Shown here one piece after another: positions 35,105-44,007 of a stretch of 64,000 nucleotides of DNA. The stretch's first letter is position 1. The number at the start of each line of letters is the position of its first letter. The stretch is from the NCBI RefSeq assembly GCF_026262645.1, contig NZ_SHNO01000001.1, positions 62,001 through 126,000 of the forward strand. The letters run 5' to 3'. The notes under the pieces are model-generated. The model worked only from the letters and a program-made list of their open reading frames with translations, was not told the DNA's origin and made no database searches. Both the position numbers and the translations under genes were made by a program. The DNA comes from Candidatus Marimicrobium litorale. Lineage in GTDB: Bacteria; Pseudomonadota; Gammaproteobacteria; Pseudomonadales; Halieaceae.

Positions 35105-35791
35105 TCAGTGGTTCAGTTGGCGAAGGAGTAGTTTAGCACTGTCACCCTCAAGCGTTTCAAGTGCAGTGCGACCGCCCCTTGCATAGCTTGCTACCGCACC
35201 CAGCAGGCCAGCCAGTATTTCTGCACTGTGTGCATCGAACCGTCCCCAGGCGCCACCACTGAGTCGAGCCATGCTTTGCAGACACTGTTCGACCGCGCTG
35301 TCATGACCTTCCTGAAACAGGAACAGGGGAAGTTTTAGCAGACCACACTGGCCTGCGAGTTCGCACAAGGTGTCTGGATTTTCCTCGAGGGCGTCACCAA
35401 TAAACGCCAGAGCCTGCACCGGCATGCGGTTATGCTCCTGCAGAGCGTGGCGCAGAAGTCTGGCGATCTGTGTATGCCCACCTTCGCATTGTACCGTGCC
35501 CATGAGACGCGCCAGTGCATCGCTGTCCGTTAACCACCGGCTGGCCTGAAGCTCTCCGAAACCTCGATAGTAGCAAAGCTGCACGGCGAGAGAGTTGATT
35601 TTGCCACTGGCTCGGAACATCGACTGCTGCAGGTGGCTGGCGCGGTCCCAGGTGGGCTGACGTGAGGCGGTAGCGTCGATGGCGAAAATAAGCCGGGGCT
35701 GTCGTTCCACGAATTCAGTGATGTCCCTGCTTTTTTGCAGGAACTGTGCAATGTCCCCTGAGGTCGACCGGCGAGCGGGTGGTTTAGCCAT
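35105..35791 (-). CDS. von Willebrand factor A-like domain protein
   Basis: A 228-residue soluble protein. The segment FAIDATASR near residues 36-44 is a variant of the DxSxS metal-binding (MIDAS) start of vWA domains, and the alternating strands and helices that follow fit the fold. No signal peptide is seen. It lies 8 bases before the J-domain gene and 22 bases after a 62-aa gene, so the three probably form an operon. vWA proteins often act with AAA+ or chaperone systems; no specific partner is visible here. Confidence 0.65.
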   Translation of the reverse strand: MAKPPARRSTSGDIAQFLQKSRDITEFVERQPRLIFAIDATASRQPTWDRASHLQQSMFRASGKINSLAVQLCYYRGFGELQASRWLTDSDALARLMGTVQCEGGHTQIARLLRHALQEHNRMPVQALAFIGDALEENPDTLCELAGQCGLLKLPLFLFQEGHDSAVEQCLQSMARLSGGAWGRFDAHSAEILAGLLGAVASYARGGRTALETLEGDSAKLLLRQLNH

Positions 35792-35813
35792 ACAGTATCA
35801 GTTCGCTAGGGTT

Positions 35814-36002
35814 TCAGGCGGTTGACTGTTGGTCGATTTTGCTAATTTTTTGCATATCATTGAGATCGTGACAGCGCTCGCGTAATTCTGCAATTATCTC
35901 TGACAGCTCGTCCAGGCTCAACTGGTCTGCCGCAGGAGTTTCAGCCAGTTGCCAGAGCTTGCGGCTGGAGAGTTCCTTCGGGTTGATCCGGGTTATATTC
36001 AT
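35814..36002 (-). CDS. Small protein of unknown function (62 aa)
   Basis: A 62-residue, hydrophilic, helical protein with no membrane segment. It begins with a basic stretch and has an acidic LSLDELSEIIAELRER helix. GAGAAA lies upstream of the ATG as a weak ribosome-binding site. It precedes the vWA gene by 22 bases on the same strand. I do not recognise it. Confidence 0.5.
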   Translation of the reverse strand: MNITRINPKELSSRKLWQLAETPAADQLSLDELSEIIAELRERCHDLNDMQKISKIDQQSTA

Positions 36003-36107
36003 TGGCGTTTCTCACACATTTCTTCTCGCTCGGGATTATAGTCCAGATGGGGATGTGGGATATGCCCCGTTCATGTTAATTCTCCAGTAGCACCCGTGTT
36101 ATGCGAT

Positions 36108-38120
36108 TCAGTTCTCTTTGCTGGCAAAGGGGAAGGGGGCCTCGCCCGTGAAGATGGGCCCAGTGAGCTCGGGGGCGTCGTCGCCTGTCCAGGCGGGCAG
36201 TTCGAAGCGGGCAGTATACCGAATGGCAGGGGGGGTCTCGAAGTCCCTCGTGCAGTCTTCCAGCGCCTTGTAGACTACCGTGACGGCTTTAGCATCCATA
36301 CGCGCCAGTCCGTAGCCGTTGGTGGTGGTGTCCATGTACTGCAGACCCGTGTTGGCGGGGTTTGGACCCAGCCAGCGCGCCAGCGCCTGAGAACTGCTGC
36401 GGCTGTACGTCATACCAGCCAGAACGCCCTGCAGCATGGTGATATGCCAGACCGGTTCCAGCTCCTGCCCGTCTTCACGGTACACCAGACGAGAGAATTC
36501 CCCATGGTCACCTCGGGCAGCTTCGACAATATCGCTGAAAACAGGTGATGAGGCAATCCCTCCAATGGTGAAATCAACCGCGACGGGCGGAGTATTGGGC
36601 TCGCTGGCCGAGCGGTTTATCGTGCCGGCGGCATGCAGGTGGTGATCGCCAGAAAATGAAACGATTCCGCTAATACCGCGCGCCTCAACTTGATCCATCA
36701 GGATCATTTGCTCGTGGGGGTATCCCGCCCATCCATCGATATTGATAATCGAGTCCTCATAATCCAGGAAGGGTAGCGAAGAGGTATCCAGTCGCATCGG
36801 AATCAGGGGCATGGCGTTGCCCCACAGCTTCCAGGTGGCCGTCGAGCCGGCTAGCGTGTCCAGCAGCCACTCTCGCTGCTGTCGCCCCAGCATACTGCCC
36901 GGAGCCCGGTCGCGAGCGGCATTGGCTGTGTTGCCGTCGCCATAGGGCAGAGTCGCGGGGGGATTGCCGCCATTGTAGGCAGCGCCTTCATCGGCAAGGG
37001 CAACCAGCTTTACCGTATCCATCGGCAGTCCAAGGGACTTGCTGAGGCCCGTGGGGAGGCATGCGGGGCTGCGGTAGCTGCGGCCGTCGGTAAGCAGGAT
37101 GTCGACGTGTTTGCCCCAATTGAGTTTGCGATAAATACACAGACTGTCGACCGCAGCCGCATTGCGCTGACTGTTGTCACCCGTGCTCACGTCTTCTGGT
37201 ATGAAATCGTATGCAGGCTGTCCCTTTAGCTCTGACAGCACTGTGGGTATGTACTCGAACCAGGCCTGATTGGCGTCCTGTTTACGCCGGGGTTCGAGCA
37301 GGGCCTTATCCGCATAGGTTGAGTAGGCCTGAAAGGCGTTATTGGCGAACTCGTGGTCGTCCCACGTGCAGATAAACGGCCAGTTGGCGCGCGCATCCTG
37401 TAGGTGTGGATCGTCGAGATAGGTGCGGTAAAGGTGGCGGTAATCGGCGAGCGATATGGCATAGCGGTTTTCATCCGTGGTCACCCCGTCCGGGAACGGG
37501 GGCAGAGTGCGCGACTGCGGGCTGCCGTCGATGCGAGTGTGCCAGCAGCGTTCGTAGATAAAATCGCCAAGGTGTAATATGAACTGCAGACGTTGTCCCT
37601 CGGGCAGAGCTCGATCGTCCTCCAGCATGCGCGCCCATCCGCCGTAAAAGGCCTGTTCAAAATTTTGGCAGCTGGTAAAGCCAAAGTTGACCGGCGTCGC
37701 GTCATCGGGGTCGGGTGCTGTGCGTGTCCGCCCGACGCGGGAGGCGCTGCCCTCAGCCCCGAGAAAGCGATAGTAGTAGTGTTTCCCCGGGGAGAGACCA
37801 TCGACGTAGGCTCGCACAGTAAAGTCGGTCTCGGGTTTGGCCTGCAGCACCTCCTCCATGAGGGGCGTCTCGGTGAATGTTTTATCGGTGCTGAGCTGCA
37901 GTAATAGGTTTACAGGCGAGCCAGTGTCACCCTGCGGCTGCGCCCTTGTCCACAGCATGATACCGTCCGGTTGTGGGTCGCCGGAGGCGACCCCCTGGGG
38001 AAAAGCCAGCCGATGGAGGTTAACGCCTGTAGCGGGATGGTTCGAGGCCCGTGCGCCCACGGATAAAAAAAACGTGCTGCTGGCGAGCAGCTTTAGCATG
38101 TGTCGGCGGTTCAGTGTCAT
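36108..38120 (-). CDS. PhoD-like alkaline phosphatase / phosphodiesterase, Tat-exported
   Basis: A 670-residue metallophosphatase of the PhoD family. The N-terminus NRRHMLKLL resembles a twin-arginine signal followed by a hydrophobic stretch, which suits export of a folded metalloenzyme. Metal-site motifs include HLGDFIYE and TWDDHEFANN in the central domain and SGDHHLH near the C-terminal third. The family hydrolyses phosphate mono- and diesters in the periplasm and supports phosphate scavenging. It diverges from msrA across 65 bases. Confidence 0.88.
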   Translation of the reverse strand: MTLNRRHMLKLLASSTFFLSVGARASNHPATGVNLHRLAFPQGVASGDPQPDGIMLWTRAQPQGDTGSPVNLLLQLSTDKTFTETPLMEEVLQAKPETDFTVRAYVDGLSPGKHYYYRFLGAEGSASRVGRTRTAPDPDDATPVNFGFTSCQNFEQAFYGGWARMLEDDRALPEGQRLQFILHLGDFIYERCWHTRIDGSPQSRTLPPFPDGVTTDENRYAISLADYRHLYRTYLDDPHLQDARANWPFICTWDDHEFANNAFQAYSTYADKALLEPRRKQDANQAWFEYIPTVLSELKGQPAYDFIPEDVSTGDNSQRNAAAVDSLCIYRKLNWGKHVDILLTDGRSYRSPACLPTGLSKSLGLPMDTVKLVALADEGAAYNGGNPPATLPYGDGNTANAARDRAPGSMLGRQQREWLLDTLAGSTATWKLWGNAMPLIPMRLDTSSLPFLDYEDSIINIDGWAGYPHEQMILMDQVEARGISGIVSFSGDHHLHAAGTINRSASEPNTPPVAVDFTIGGIASSPVFSDIVEAARGDHGEFSRLVYREDGQELEPVWHITMLQGVLAGMTYSRSSSQALARWLGPNPANTGLQYMDTTTNGYGLARMDAKAVTVVYKALEDCTRDFETPPAIRYTARFELPAWTGDDAPELTGPIFTGEAPFPFASKEN

Positions 38121-38185
38121 GGCGTATTACAGTTATTCGATGATGATTGCGTACTGTAGCGAATTTATCGCTATACTGGGAACCT

Positions 38186-38839
38186 ATGAGCCTCTTTGAT
38201 TTACGAAAAAAACACGCGATGCCCTCGCCCGATACGGCCCTGCCCGGCAGGCCGGAGTCGATGCCGGTGTCGGAAGCTCACTTTGTTAATGGAAATCCGC
38301 TGCGCGGCCCCTTTCCTGCGCATCTGGAGCAGGCCATATTCGGCATGGGTTGCTTCTGGGGAGTAGAGCGCAAATTTTGGCCAGTGGAAGGCGTCTTCAC
38401 CACGGCCGCCGGGTACGCTGCGGGTCTGACGCCCAACCCGTCCTATCAGGAGGTGTGTGGCGGGTACACAGGCCACAACGAGGTGGTGTTAGTGGTGTTC
38501 GATCCTGCGAAGGTGGCTTACGAAGAGCTGCTGAAACTGTTCTGGGAGGGCCACGACCCCACGCAGGGTATGCGTCAGGGCAATGATATGGGCACGCAGT
38601 ATCGTTCGGGTATTTATACCTCTGACGAAACGCAGGTGTCAGCGGCAACGGTATCCCGAGACGCCTACCAGTTAATGTTGCAAGAGGCAGGCTTTGGGAT
38701 GATTACGACGGAGATTATTCCAGCCGCCGAATTTTACTATGCGGAAGACTATCATCAGCAATATCTGGCAAAAAACCCCGGAGGCTATTGTGGCCTCGGT
38801 GGCACAGGGGTGAGCTGTTCCGCTACTGACGGAGCGTAA
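38186..38839 (+). CDS. msrA: Peptide methionine sulfoxide reductase A
   Basis: A 217-residue repair enzyme that reduces methionine-S-sulfoxide. The GCFWG motif places the catalytic Cys at 56, and a resolving Cys lies in the C-terminal [12 protein letters not shown] segment. The N-terminus MSLFDxxKKH matches long-form MsrA as in E. coli, which fixes the start. A TATACT at 38172-38177 would start transcription almost at the ATG if it is a true -10. A bidirectional terminator follows 55 bases after the stop. Confidence 0.95.
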   Translation: MSLFDLRKKHAMPSPDTALPGRPESMPVSEAHFVNGNPLRGPFPAHLEQAIFGMGCFWGVERKFWPVEGVFTTAAGYAAGLTPNPSYQEVCGGYTGHNEVVLVVFDPAKVAYEELLKLFWEGHDPTQGMRQGNDMGTQYRSGIYTSDETQVSAATVSRDAYQLMLQEAGFGMITTEIIPAAEFYYAEDYHQQYLAKNPGGYCGLGGTGVSCSATDGA

Positions 38840-38893
38840 AGTACGACAGGTCAATGGATGAACGATGCGGCTGCCTGAATGTGGTAGGCTAAA

Positions 38894-38930
38894 AAAAAGG
38901 CCGGACTGACATTGTCAGACCGGCCTTTTT
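38894..38930. terminator. Bidirectional terminator between msrA and the TonB-dependent receptor gene
   Basis: AAAAAGGCCGG (38894-38904) and CCGGCCTTTTT (38920-38930) form a perfect 11-bp stem, extended inside by CTGACA/TGTCAG. T-runs occur on both strands, so it can end msrA transcription rightward and receptor transcription leftward. Confidence 0.9.
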
Positions 38931-38942
38931 AATTGTGTCGTC

Positions 38943-41504
38943 TTACCAGGTATAGGCAGCTTCGATACCGTAAGTCCGTGGCGTGTTATAAATGGTGCCC
39001 GCCGTTTCGGTCACGTCAACCAAGGGTGTGCCTCCCTCTACATAGCGGTCATCAGTGAGATTGTTGCCATAGGCGGTTACACGCCAGTTCATCTCAGGTG
39101 ATGTCCAGGTCAAACGAGCGGTGACGTCTTCCTGGTTGACCTTGTAAATGCCCGACTGACAGCTGGACACGTCGAAGCAGTTGTCAAGGTTCGTGCGGTA
39201 TGACCACGACACCATGGGTACTACGTCGCCATATTCAGTTGCGAAAGTGTACTGCACTGCAAGGAAATAAATACTGTCAGGCAGTCGCGGCAGGTCCTCA
39301 TCTGAGCGATCAACCGGGCAGCTGTTCACAGTACTGAGACCGACCGGGATGTTGGTGCATCCGTCCGGGACCGGAGCACCATCTACAGCCGCAAAGATAC
39401 GTTCGTCCTCATACTTATCGATATCACTATCGTTAAAGGTGACGTTTGCCGTAATCTGCAAGTTCTCCACCGGAAGCACGATAGCTTCGAACTCAACGCC
39501 TGCAATCCAGGATGATTCCGCATTGATCAGAGCTCCAGCAATGCGACCCGTTTCCGGATTAATCCTCACGGTGGTCAACTGGCGATCCTCGTAGTCGTTA
39601 TAGAACAGGGCAGAGTTCAACCGCAGTTTGTTGTCCCATGCTTCCATTTTGAAGCCGATTTCATAGTTCCAGACCTCTTCTGGATCGTAGTTCTCTATCA
39701 AGTTGGTCGCGACATTGGTCGTGTCAGTAATGCCTCCTGAGAGGTAGCCGTTAGCGATGGTAAAGTACAATGTTCCGGAATCCATGAATCCTATGGCGTC
39801 AAAATTGCGCTGGATACTCGCCATGGGGGTGACCTTGGAATCATCGTATTTCTGCGTCTGATTGCCCAGTGGATCTGGCTGACCATCGGGTCCCGTAGCG
39901 TAGGCAAAACCGTGATCGGGGTTGAAGCTATCCGGGCCGCTGGGGAATTCAAAAAACGTTTCATTGATTGCAGATACGCCAGCATCTCCTGTCTTGGCCA
40001 GCGTGGAAACGTCAACAGGTCGAAATCTGCGCGTGAGTTTTTTCTCCTCCCAGGTGTATCGCGCGCCGAGCGTTAAGCGCCAGTACTCATTAAAATTCCA
40101 GTCTGCCTGGCTATAAAAAGACAGCGACGAGTTCTTGGTCAAAAGCTCTGTCGTGGCGTTCTGGTAAAAAGCGAGGTTCGGATCACCAAGCGATCCAAAG
40201 AAGGGGCCAGATGGCGAGGCGGCTGTGCCTTTATCGGTTTCTTCATGGAACCCGAAGGTGCCCACCACGTAGTCCAGTTTGTCCTCAAACGCGGTACCTG
40301 CAAATTGGAACTCCTGACTGTAGCTGTCAGTATTGCGTTTTTCGGTGCTATTCCATTTGTAGTTGGTCCTTCCCAGCAATGCTATGCTGATTGCATCGAG
40401 CTCATTGACTTCGCCGCCCTCGGTATTGCGCGCGGACGAGATGCTTTTGAACGTGCCGTAGTCACCGACCTCCCAGTCGACAGTGAGCGCCAGCGTGTTG
40501 ACTTCGGCTTGATACTTGTTGGGTGTCAGGTTGGTCATGATCTTGTCTTTTCCGAGACGCTGGTTATCCCGGCACCAATCCTTGATGGTCTGCCCGGTCG
40601 ATGGCTCGATAATAAATGGGTCCTGCAGAGCAGCCTGCCAGCCGGCACCCTCAATGCCTTCAACGACCTCACAGTTCTGGCCGCGGGATTTCTGATCGGT
40701 TTTGGCGTAGTTGTAGTTCAGGTCGAGAAGCAGAGTGTCGCTGGCTACCCAACGCAACTGGGCCTGGCCACCGTAGCGCTCAACATCGTTGTAATCCTCT
40801 CCGTCGGTAAATCCGGGGTAGTTGCCGGTGGCCTGTGCGGGCAAGCCATCTGGAATCTTGCTTTTGACGTAACCGTCGCGGTTGGTGCTAAAAACTGAGA
40901 AGCGCGACATCAGAGTGTCGCCGATGATGGGAATATTGAGGGTGCCCTTGCCATCCATTTGATTGTAGTTGCCGACCCGGCCTTCTACGTGCCCGCCAAA
41001 TTCCTCATTGGGTTTGTTGGTGGCATAGAGGATAGCGCCGCCGGTGGTATTTTTGCCGAATAGGGTGCCCTGAGGCCCGCGCAACACCTGAATAGATTGA
41101 ATGTCGACATTGTCCAGGATCGCACCATCCGCACGGGGGACATACACACCGTCAACGTAGATGCCAACGCCAGAATCGAAGTTGACGCCCGTATTGCGCG
41201 CACCAACGCCACGAATAAACACGTTCCCGGCGCCGGTGGTGCCATTACCGGCATACATATCAACGTTGGGGACGACTCGGGTCAGGTCGGTAATATTGTT
41301 TAACCCCAGCTCCTCCAAAGTTTGATTGTTGAATGCAGATATCGCCACGGGTGTCTCCTGCAGCGACTCCTCACGTTTCCGCGCGGTGACAACAACTTCT
41401 TCCAGGACCGACTGGCCTAGTGCAATGCTGGGGGCAAAACCTGCCGTGCCGGCGGCGATTATGGCTGACAGCTGAAATGCGATAGTGGTGTTTTTTGTGG
41501 ACAT
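38943..41504 (-). CDS. TonB-dependent outer-membrane receptor
   Basis: An 853-residue TonB-dependent transporter. A signal peptide ends near ALG (residue 30); a TonB-box-like EEVVVTA follows at about 35-41, then the plug domain with the LRGPQGTLFGKNTTGGA block and a 22-strand barrel ending in aromatic YTW. The style (IRGVGARNTG in the plug) is that of the large Caulobacter/Sphingomonas-type receptors that import varied organic substrates rather than classic siderophores. The ligand is unknown. GAGAGG precedes the ATG. It stands alone, ending at a bidirectional terminator shared with msrA. Confidence 0.93.
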   Translation of the reverse strand: MSTKNTTIAFQLSAIIAAGTAGFAPSIALGQSVLEEVVVTARKREESLQETPVAISAFNNQTLEELGLNNITDLTRVVPNVDMYAGNGTTGAGNVFIRGVGARNTGVNFDSGVGIYVDGVYVPRADGAILDNVDIQSIQVLRGPQGTLFGKNTTGGAILYATNKPNEEFGGHVEGRVGNYNQMDGKGTLNIPIIGDTLMSRFSVFSTNRDGYVKSKIPDGLPAQATGNYPGFTDGEDYNDVERYGGQAQLRWVASDTLLLDLNYNYAKTDQKSRGQNCEVVEGIEGAGWQAALQDPFIIEPSTGQTIKDWCRDNQRLGKDKIMTNLTPNKYQAEVNTLALTVDWEVGDYGTFKSISSARNTEGGEVNELDAISIALLGRTNYKWNSTEKRNTDSYSQEFQFAGTAFEDKLDYVVGTFGFHEETDKGTAASPSGPFFGSLGDPNLAFYQNATTELLTKNSSLSFYSQADWNFNEYWRLTLGARYTWEEKKLTRRFRPVDVSTLAKTGDAGVSAINETFFEFPSGPDSFNPDHGFAYATGPDGQPDPLGNQTQKYDDSKVTPMASIQRNFDAIGFMDSGTLYFTIANGYLSGGITDTTNVATNLIENYDPEEVWNYEIGFKMEAWDNKLRLNSALFYNDYEDRQLTTVRINPETGRIAGALINAESSWIAGVEFEAIVLPVENLQITANVTFNDSDIDKYEDERIFAAVDGAPVPDGCTNIPVGLSTVNSCPVDRSDEDLPRLPDSIYFLAVQYTFATEYGDVVPMVSWSYRTNLDNCFDVSSCQSGIYKVNQEDVTARLTWTSPEMNWRVTAYGNNLTDDRYVEGGTPLVDVTETAGTIYNTPRTYGIEAAYTW

Positions 41505-41660
41505 TTTGTACCTCTCAAGATTCAGCGCGATTGGACCAGGGGTGTCCTGCTCGCTGTCATCAACGATGTAGAGCTCATTATTCTATTGTGAGCGTGCTCC
41601 GACGTCGGATCCTCGCTAGAGGAAAAACTAGCACCATGCGCTATCGAAAGCTATACCCAA

Positions 41661-41700
41661 CCCGGGTTTCTTCCTGTACCTGTGATAAAACAAACCCGGG
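41661..41700. repeat. Inverted repeat in the spacer between rsmE and the TonB receptor gene
   Basis: CCCGGGTTT (41661-41669) and AAACCCGGG (41692-41700) are perfect inverted arms separated by 22 bases. It lies about 65 bases past the rsmE stop and about 160 bases upstream of the receptor start. A terminator for rsmE or a control site for the receptor are both possible. No gene is seen in 41505-41765. Confidence 0.35.
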
Positions 41701-41765
41701 GTTTAGATTTTTGCATTGGCTATCTTACGGCCGCCTGCAGACGACTCCGGGTTGCCCCTGCTGAT

Positions 41766-42473
41766 TTAAAATAGCCTACCAATCAGATAGTTGATGGCAT
41801 TCTCCACGCGCAAGATGCGTGGTCCCAGAGAGACGACTTCGCAGCCTGCATTGCTTAAGCTGGTCACCTCGTATGGAATAAAGCCGCCCTCTGGGCCAAC
41901 GATCAGTGAGGTCTGCTTTTCGATATGTCGAGGGCAGGGGGGGGTATTGCCTGGATGTGCCAGTAACGCCCTTTCGCCAGTTATCAGCGCGGGCAGGGTA
42001 TCCTCGACAAAGGGTTTAAAACGTGGATGGCAATGCACCAGAGGCAGTATGGTGTCGCGTGATTGTTCCAGTCCCTGCAGCAGGAGCTCCCGCATGGTCT
42101 CACTGTTCAGCACCGGGCTTTGCCAATAGCTTTTTTCTACGCGGTAGCTGTTTATCAGGTGCAGTTCGGCCACGCCGATCTCGGCTACAGTGCGCAGGAT
42201 GCGGCGCAACATTTTAGGTCGGGGAAGGGCGACAATAAGGCGCAGGGGCAATTTTTCTGGTGGCGAGTGTTGCAGTGAGATGGCCAGAGTTGCGCGGTCT
42301 GCTGTGATATTCAGAAGCTTCCCCTCCCCGGTCAAACCGCCGATCTCGCCCACGCGTAGCGTGTCGCCAGCATGTGCACGGTGCACTTTTTGAAGGTGTT
42401 CGAGACGACGGCCTTGAATTACGATTTTGTTTGCGTCCAGTCGATCATCGTTGCAGAACAGGAGTAAATTCAA
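41766..42473 (-). CDS. rsmE: 16S rRNA (uracil1498-N3)-methyltransferase
   Basis: About 235 residues; a SPOUT-fold enzyme that methylates U1498 in the decoding centre. The C-terminal SAM-binding knot shows LIVGPEGGF and LGPRILRVENA, both family signatures. I prefer the TTG at 42473, with GAGGG just upstream, because the resulting start MNLLLF fits the family. The ATG at 42506 would overlap rimO by 26 bases and add a tail encoded by the rimO end. It follows rimO by 7 bases in the same operon. Confidence 0.92.
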   Translation of the reverse strand: MNLLLFCNDDRLDANKIVIQGRRLEHLQKVHRAHAGDTLRVGEIGGLTGEGKLLNITADRATLAISLQHSPPEKLPLRLIVALPRPKMLRRILRTVAEIGVAELHLINSYRVEKSYWQSPVLNSETMRELLLQGLEQSRDTILPLVHCHPRFKPFVEDTLPALITGERALLAHPGNTPPCPRHIEKQTSLIVGPEGGFIPYEVTSLSNAGCEVVSLGPRILRVENAINYLIGRLF

Positions 42474-42480
42474 GCTGCCC

Positions 42481-43806
42481 TCAACCCACCCACAGGTCAT
42501 ATTCATCGGTGGCGGTGACTTCGGCTTCTACAAGGTCTCCCGGAGAGAGCCCATTGACCCCGGGTAGGTAAACCTTACCATCAATCTCCGGCGCATCGGC
42601 GCTGGAGCGGCCCACCGCGCCCGAGGCATCGGTCTCATCGATTAAAATTTCAATGGTTTTGCCAATCTTGTTCTGCAATTTGGCGGCGCTGATCTGTTGC
42701 TGTAGTGCCATAAAACGGTCCCAGCGCTCTTGCTTGATTTCTTCAGCAACATGGCCAGCAAGTAGATTAGCCCGTGCTCCCTTCACAGGCGAATAACGGA
42801 AACAGCCGACACGATCCAGTTGTGCTGCGCGCACAAAATCCAGCAGTATTTCAAAATCATCTTCTGTCTCACCGGGAAAGCCAACGATAAAGGTGCTGCG
42901 CAACGTGATGTCAGGGCAAATGTCACGCCATGTTTCAATGCGTTTCAGTGCTTTTTCTGCCGCGGCGGGCCGTTGCATCTGCTTGAGGATAGCGGGGCTG
43001 CCATGCTGCAGGGGTACGTCCAGATAGGGGAGTATTTTACCCTCGGCCATAAGCGGTATGAGCTTGTCTACATGTGGGTAAGGGTAGACATAGTGCAGGC
43101 GAACCCATACACCCAACTCTCCTAGCACTTCGCACAGTTCTTGCATGCGGGTTTTCAGCGGACGACCATTCCAGAATCCGGTGCGGTATTGGGTATCGAC
43201 ACCATAGGCACTGGTGTCCTGAGAAATCACTAGCAGTTCACGCACGCCTGCGCGAACGAGGCGTTCCGCTTCATCCATAACATCCCCGATGGGTCTGCTC
43301 ACGAGGTCTCCACGCATATCCGGAATGATGCAAAAACTGCAGCGATGATTGCAACCCTCGGAAATTTTCAAATAGGCATAGTGTCGCGGGGTCAGCTTGA
43401 TACCCTGTGGCGGCACAAGATCAATAAAGGGTTTGTAGTCTTGGCTTTGAGGCGCCCATTGATGCACTGCGCCCACCACTTCCTCATAAGCCGCCGGGCC
43501 TGATACGTTAAGCACCTTGGGATGCAGTTTTTTTATCGTGTTCGCATCGTCGCCTTTGCCCATGCACCCCGTGACAATGACCCGCCCGTTCTCGCTAATA
43601 GCCTCTCCAATGGCCTCCAGCGATTCCTGCTTGGCACTGTCGATAAAGCCACAGGTATTGACGACTACGACATCGGCGTTTTCATAGGTAGGGACGATGT
43701 CGTAGCCGTCGGTCTTGAGTTGCGTGAGGATACGCTCCGAGTCAACCAGAGCCTTGGGGCAACCCAGGCTGACGAAGCCGACACGTTTTTGTTCGGTTTT
43801 ATTCAT
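42481..43806 (-). CDS. rimO: Ribosomal protein S12 methylthiotransferase
   Basis: A 441-residue radical-SAM enzyme, same length as E. coli RimO, that adds a methylthio group to an aspartate of S12. The N-terminal domain carries cysteines in SLGCPK, NTCGF and VTGCMGKG for the auxiliary iron-sulfur cluster. The radical-SAM site is CNHRCSFC near residues 148-155, and a TRAM domain ends the protein. With rsmE it forms a two-gene ribosome-modification operon. Confidence 0.96.
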   Translation of the reverse strand: MNKTEQKRVGFVSLGCPKALVDSERILTQLKTDGYDIVPTYENADVVVVNTCGFIDSAKQESLEAIGEAISENGRVIVTGCMGKGDDANTIKKLHPKVLNVSGPAAYEEVVGAVHQWAPQSQDYKPFIDLVPPQGIKLTPRHYAYLKISEGCNHRCSFCIIPDMRGDLVSRPIGDVMDEAERLVRAGVRELLVISQDTSAYGVDTQYRTGFWNGRPLKTRMQELCEVLGELGVWVRLHYVYPYPHVDKLIPLMAEGKILPYLDVPLQHGSPAILKQMQRPAAAEKALKRIETWRDICPDITLRSTFIVGFPGETEDDFEILLDFVRAAQLDRVGCFRYSPVKGARANLLAGHVAEEIKQERWDRFMALQQQISAAKLQNKIGKTIEILIDETDASGAVGRSSADAPEIDGKVYLPGVNGLSPGDLVEAEVTATDEYDLWVG

Positions 43807-44007
43807 AATGAGCCCAGTGACGGTTCGGGTTGAGTCTGTCCCGCGTTGCTCAGCGTGGTGCCTTGCTAATGTTGTAGGCCCGCTGAAGGGCGAGGATGAT
43901 ACCCGATGCAGCGGTGAGAATCAGTGCCAATCGTCAAAAGCGCAGATCACAGCGCTGCCCCCGAGTCCGAGCTTTTCGTTCGCTCGCTAATCTGGGCCCG
44001 AGCGGGT

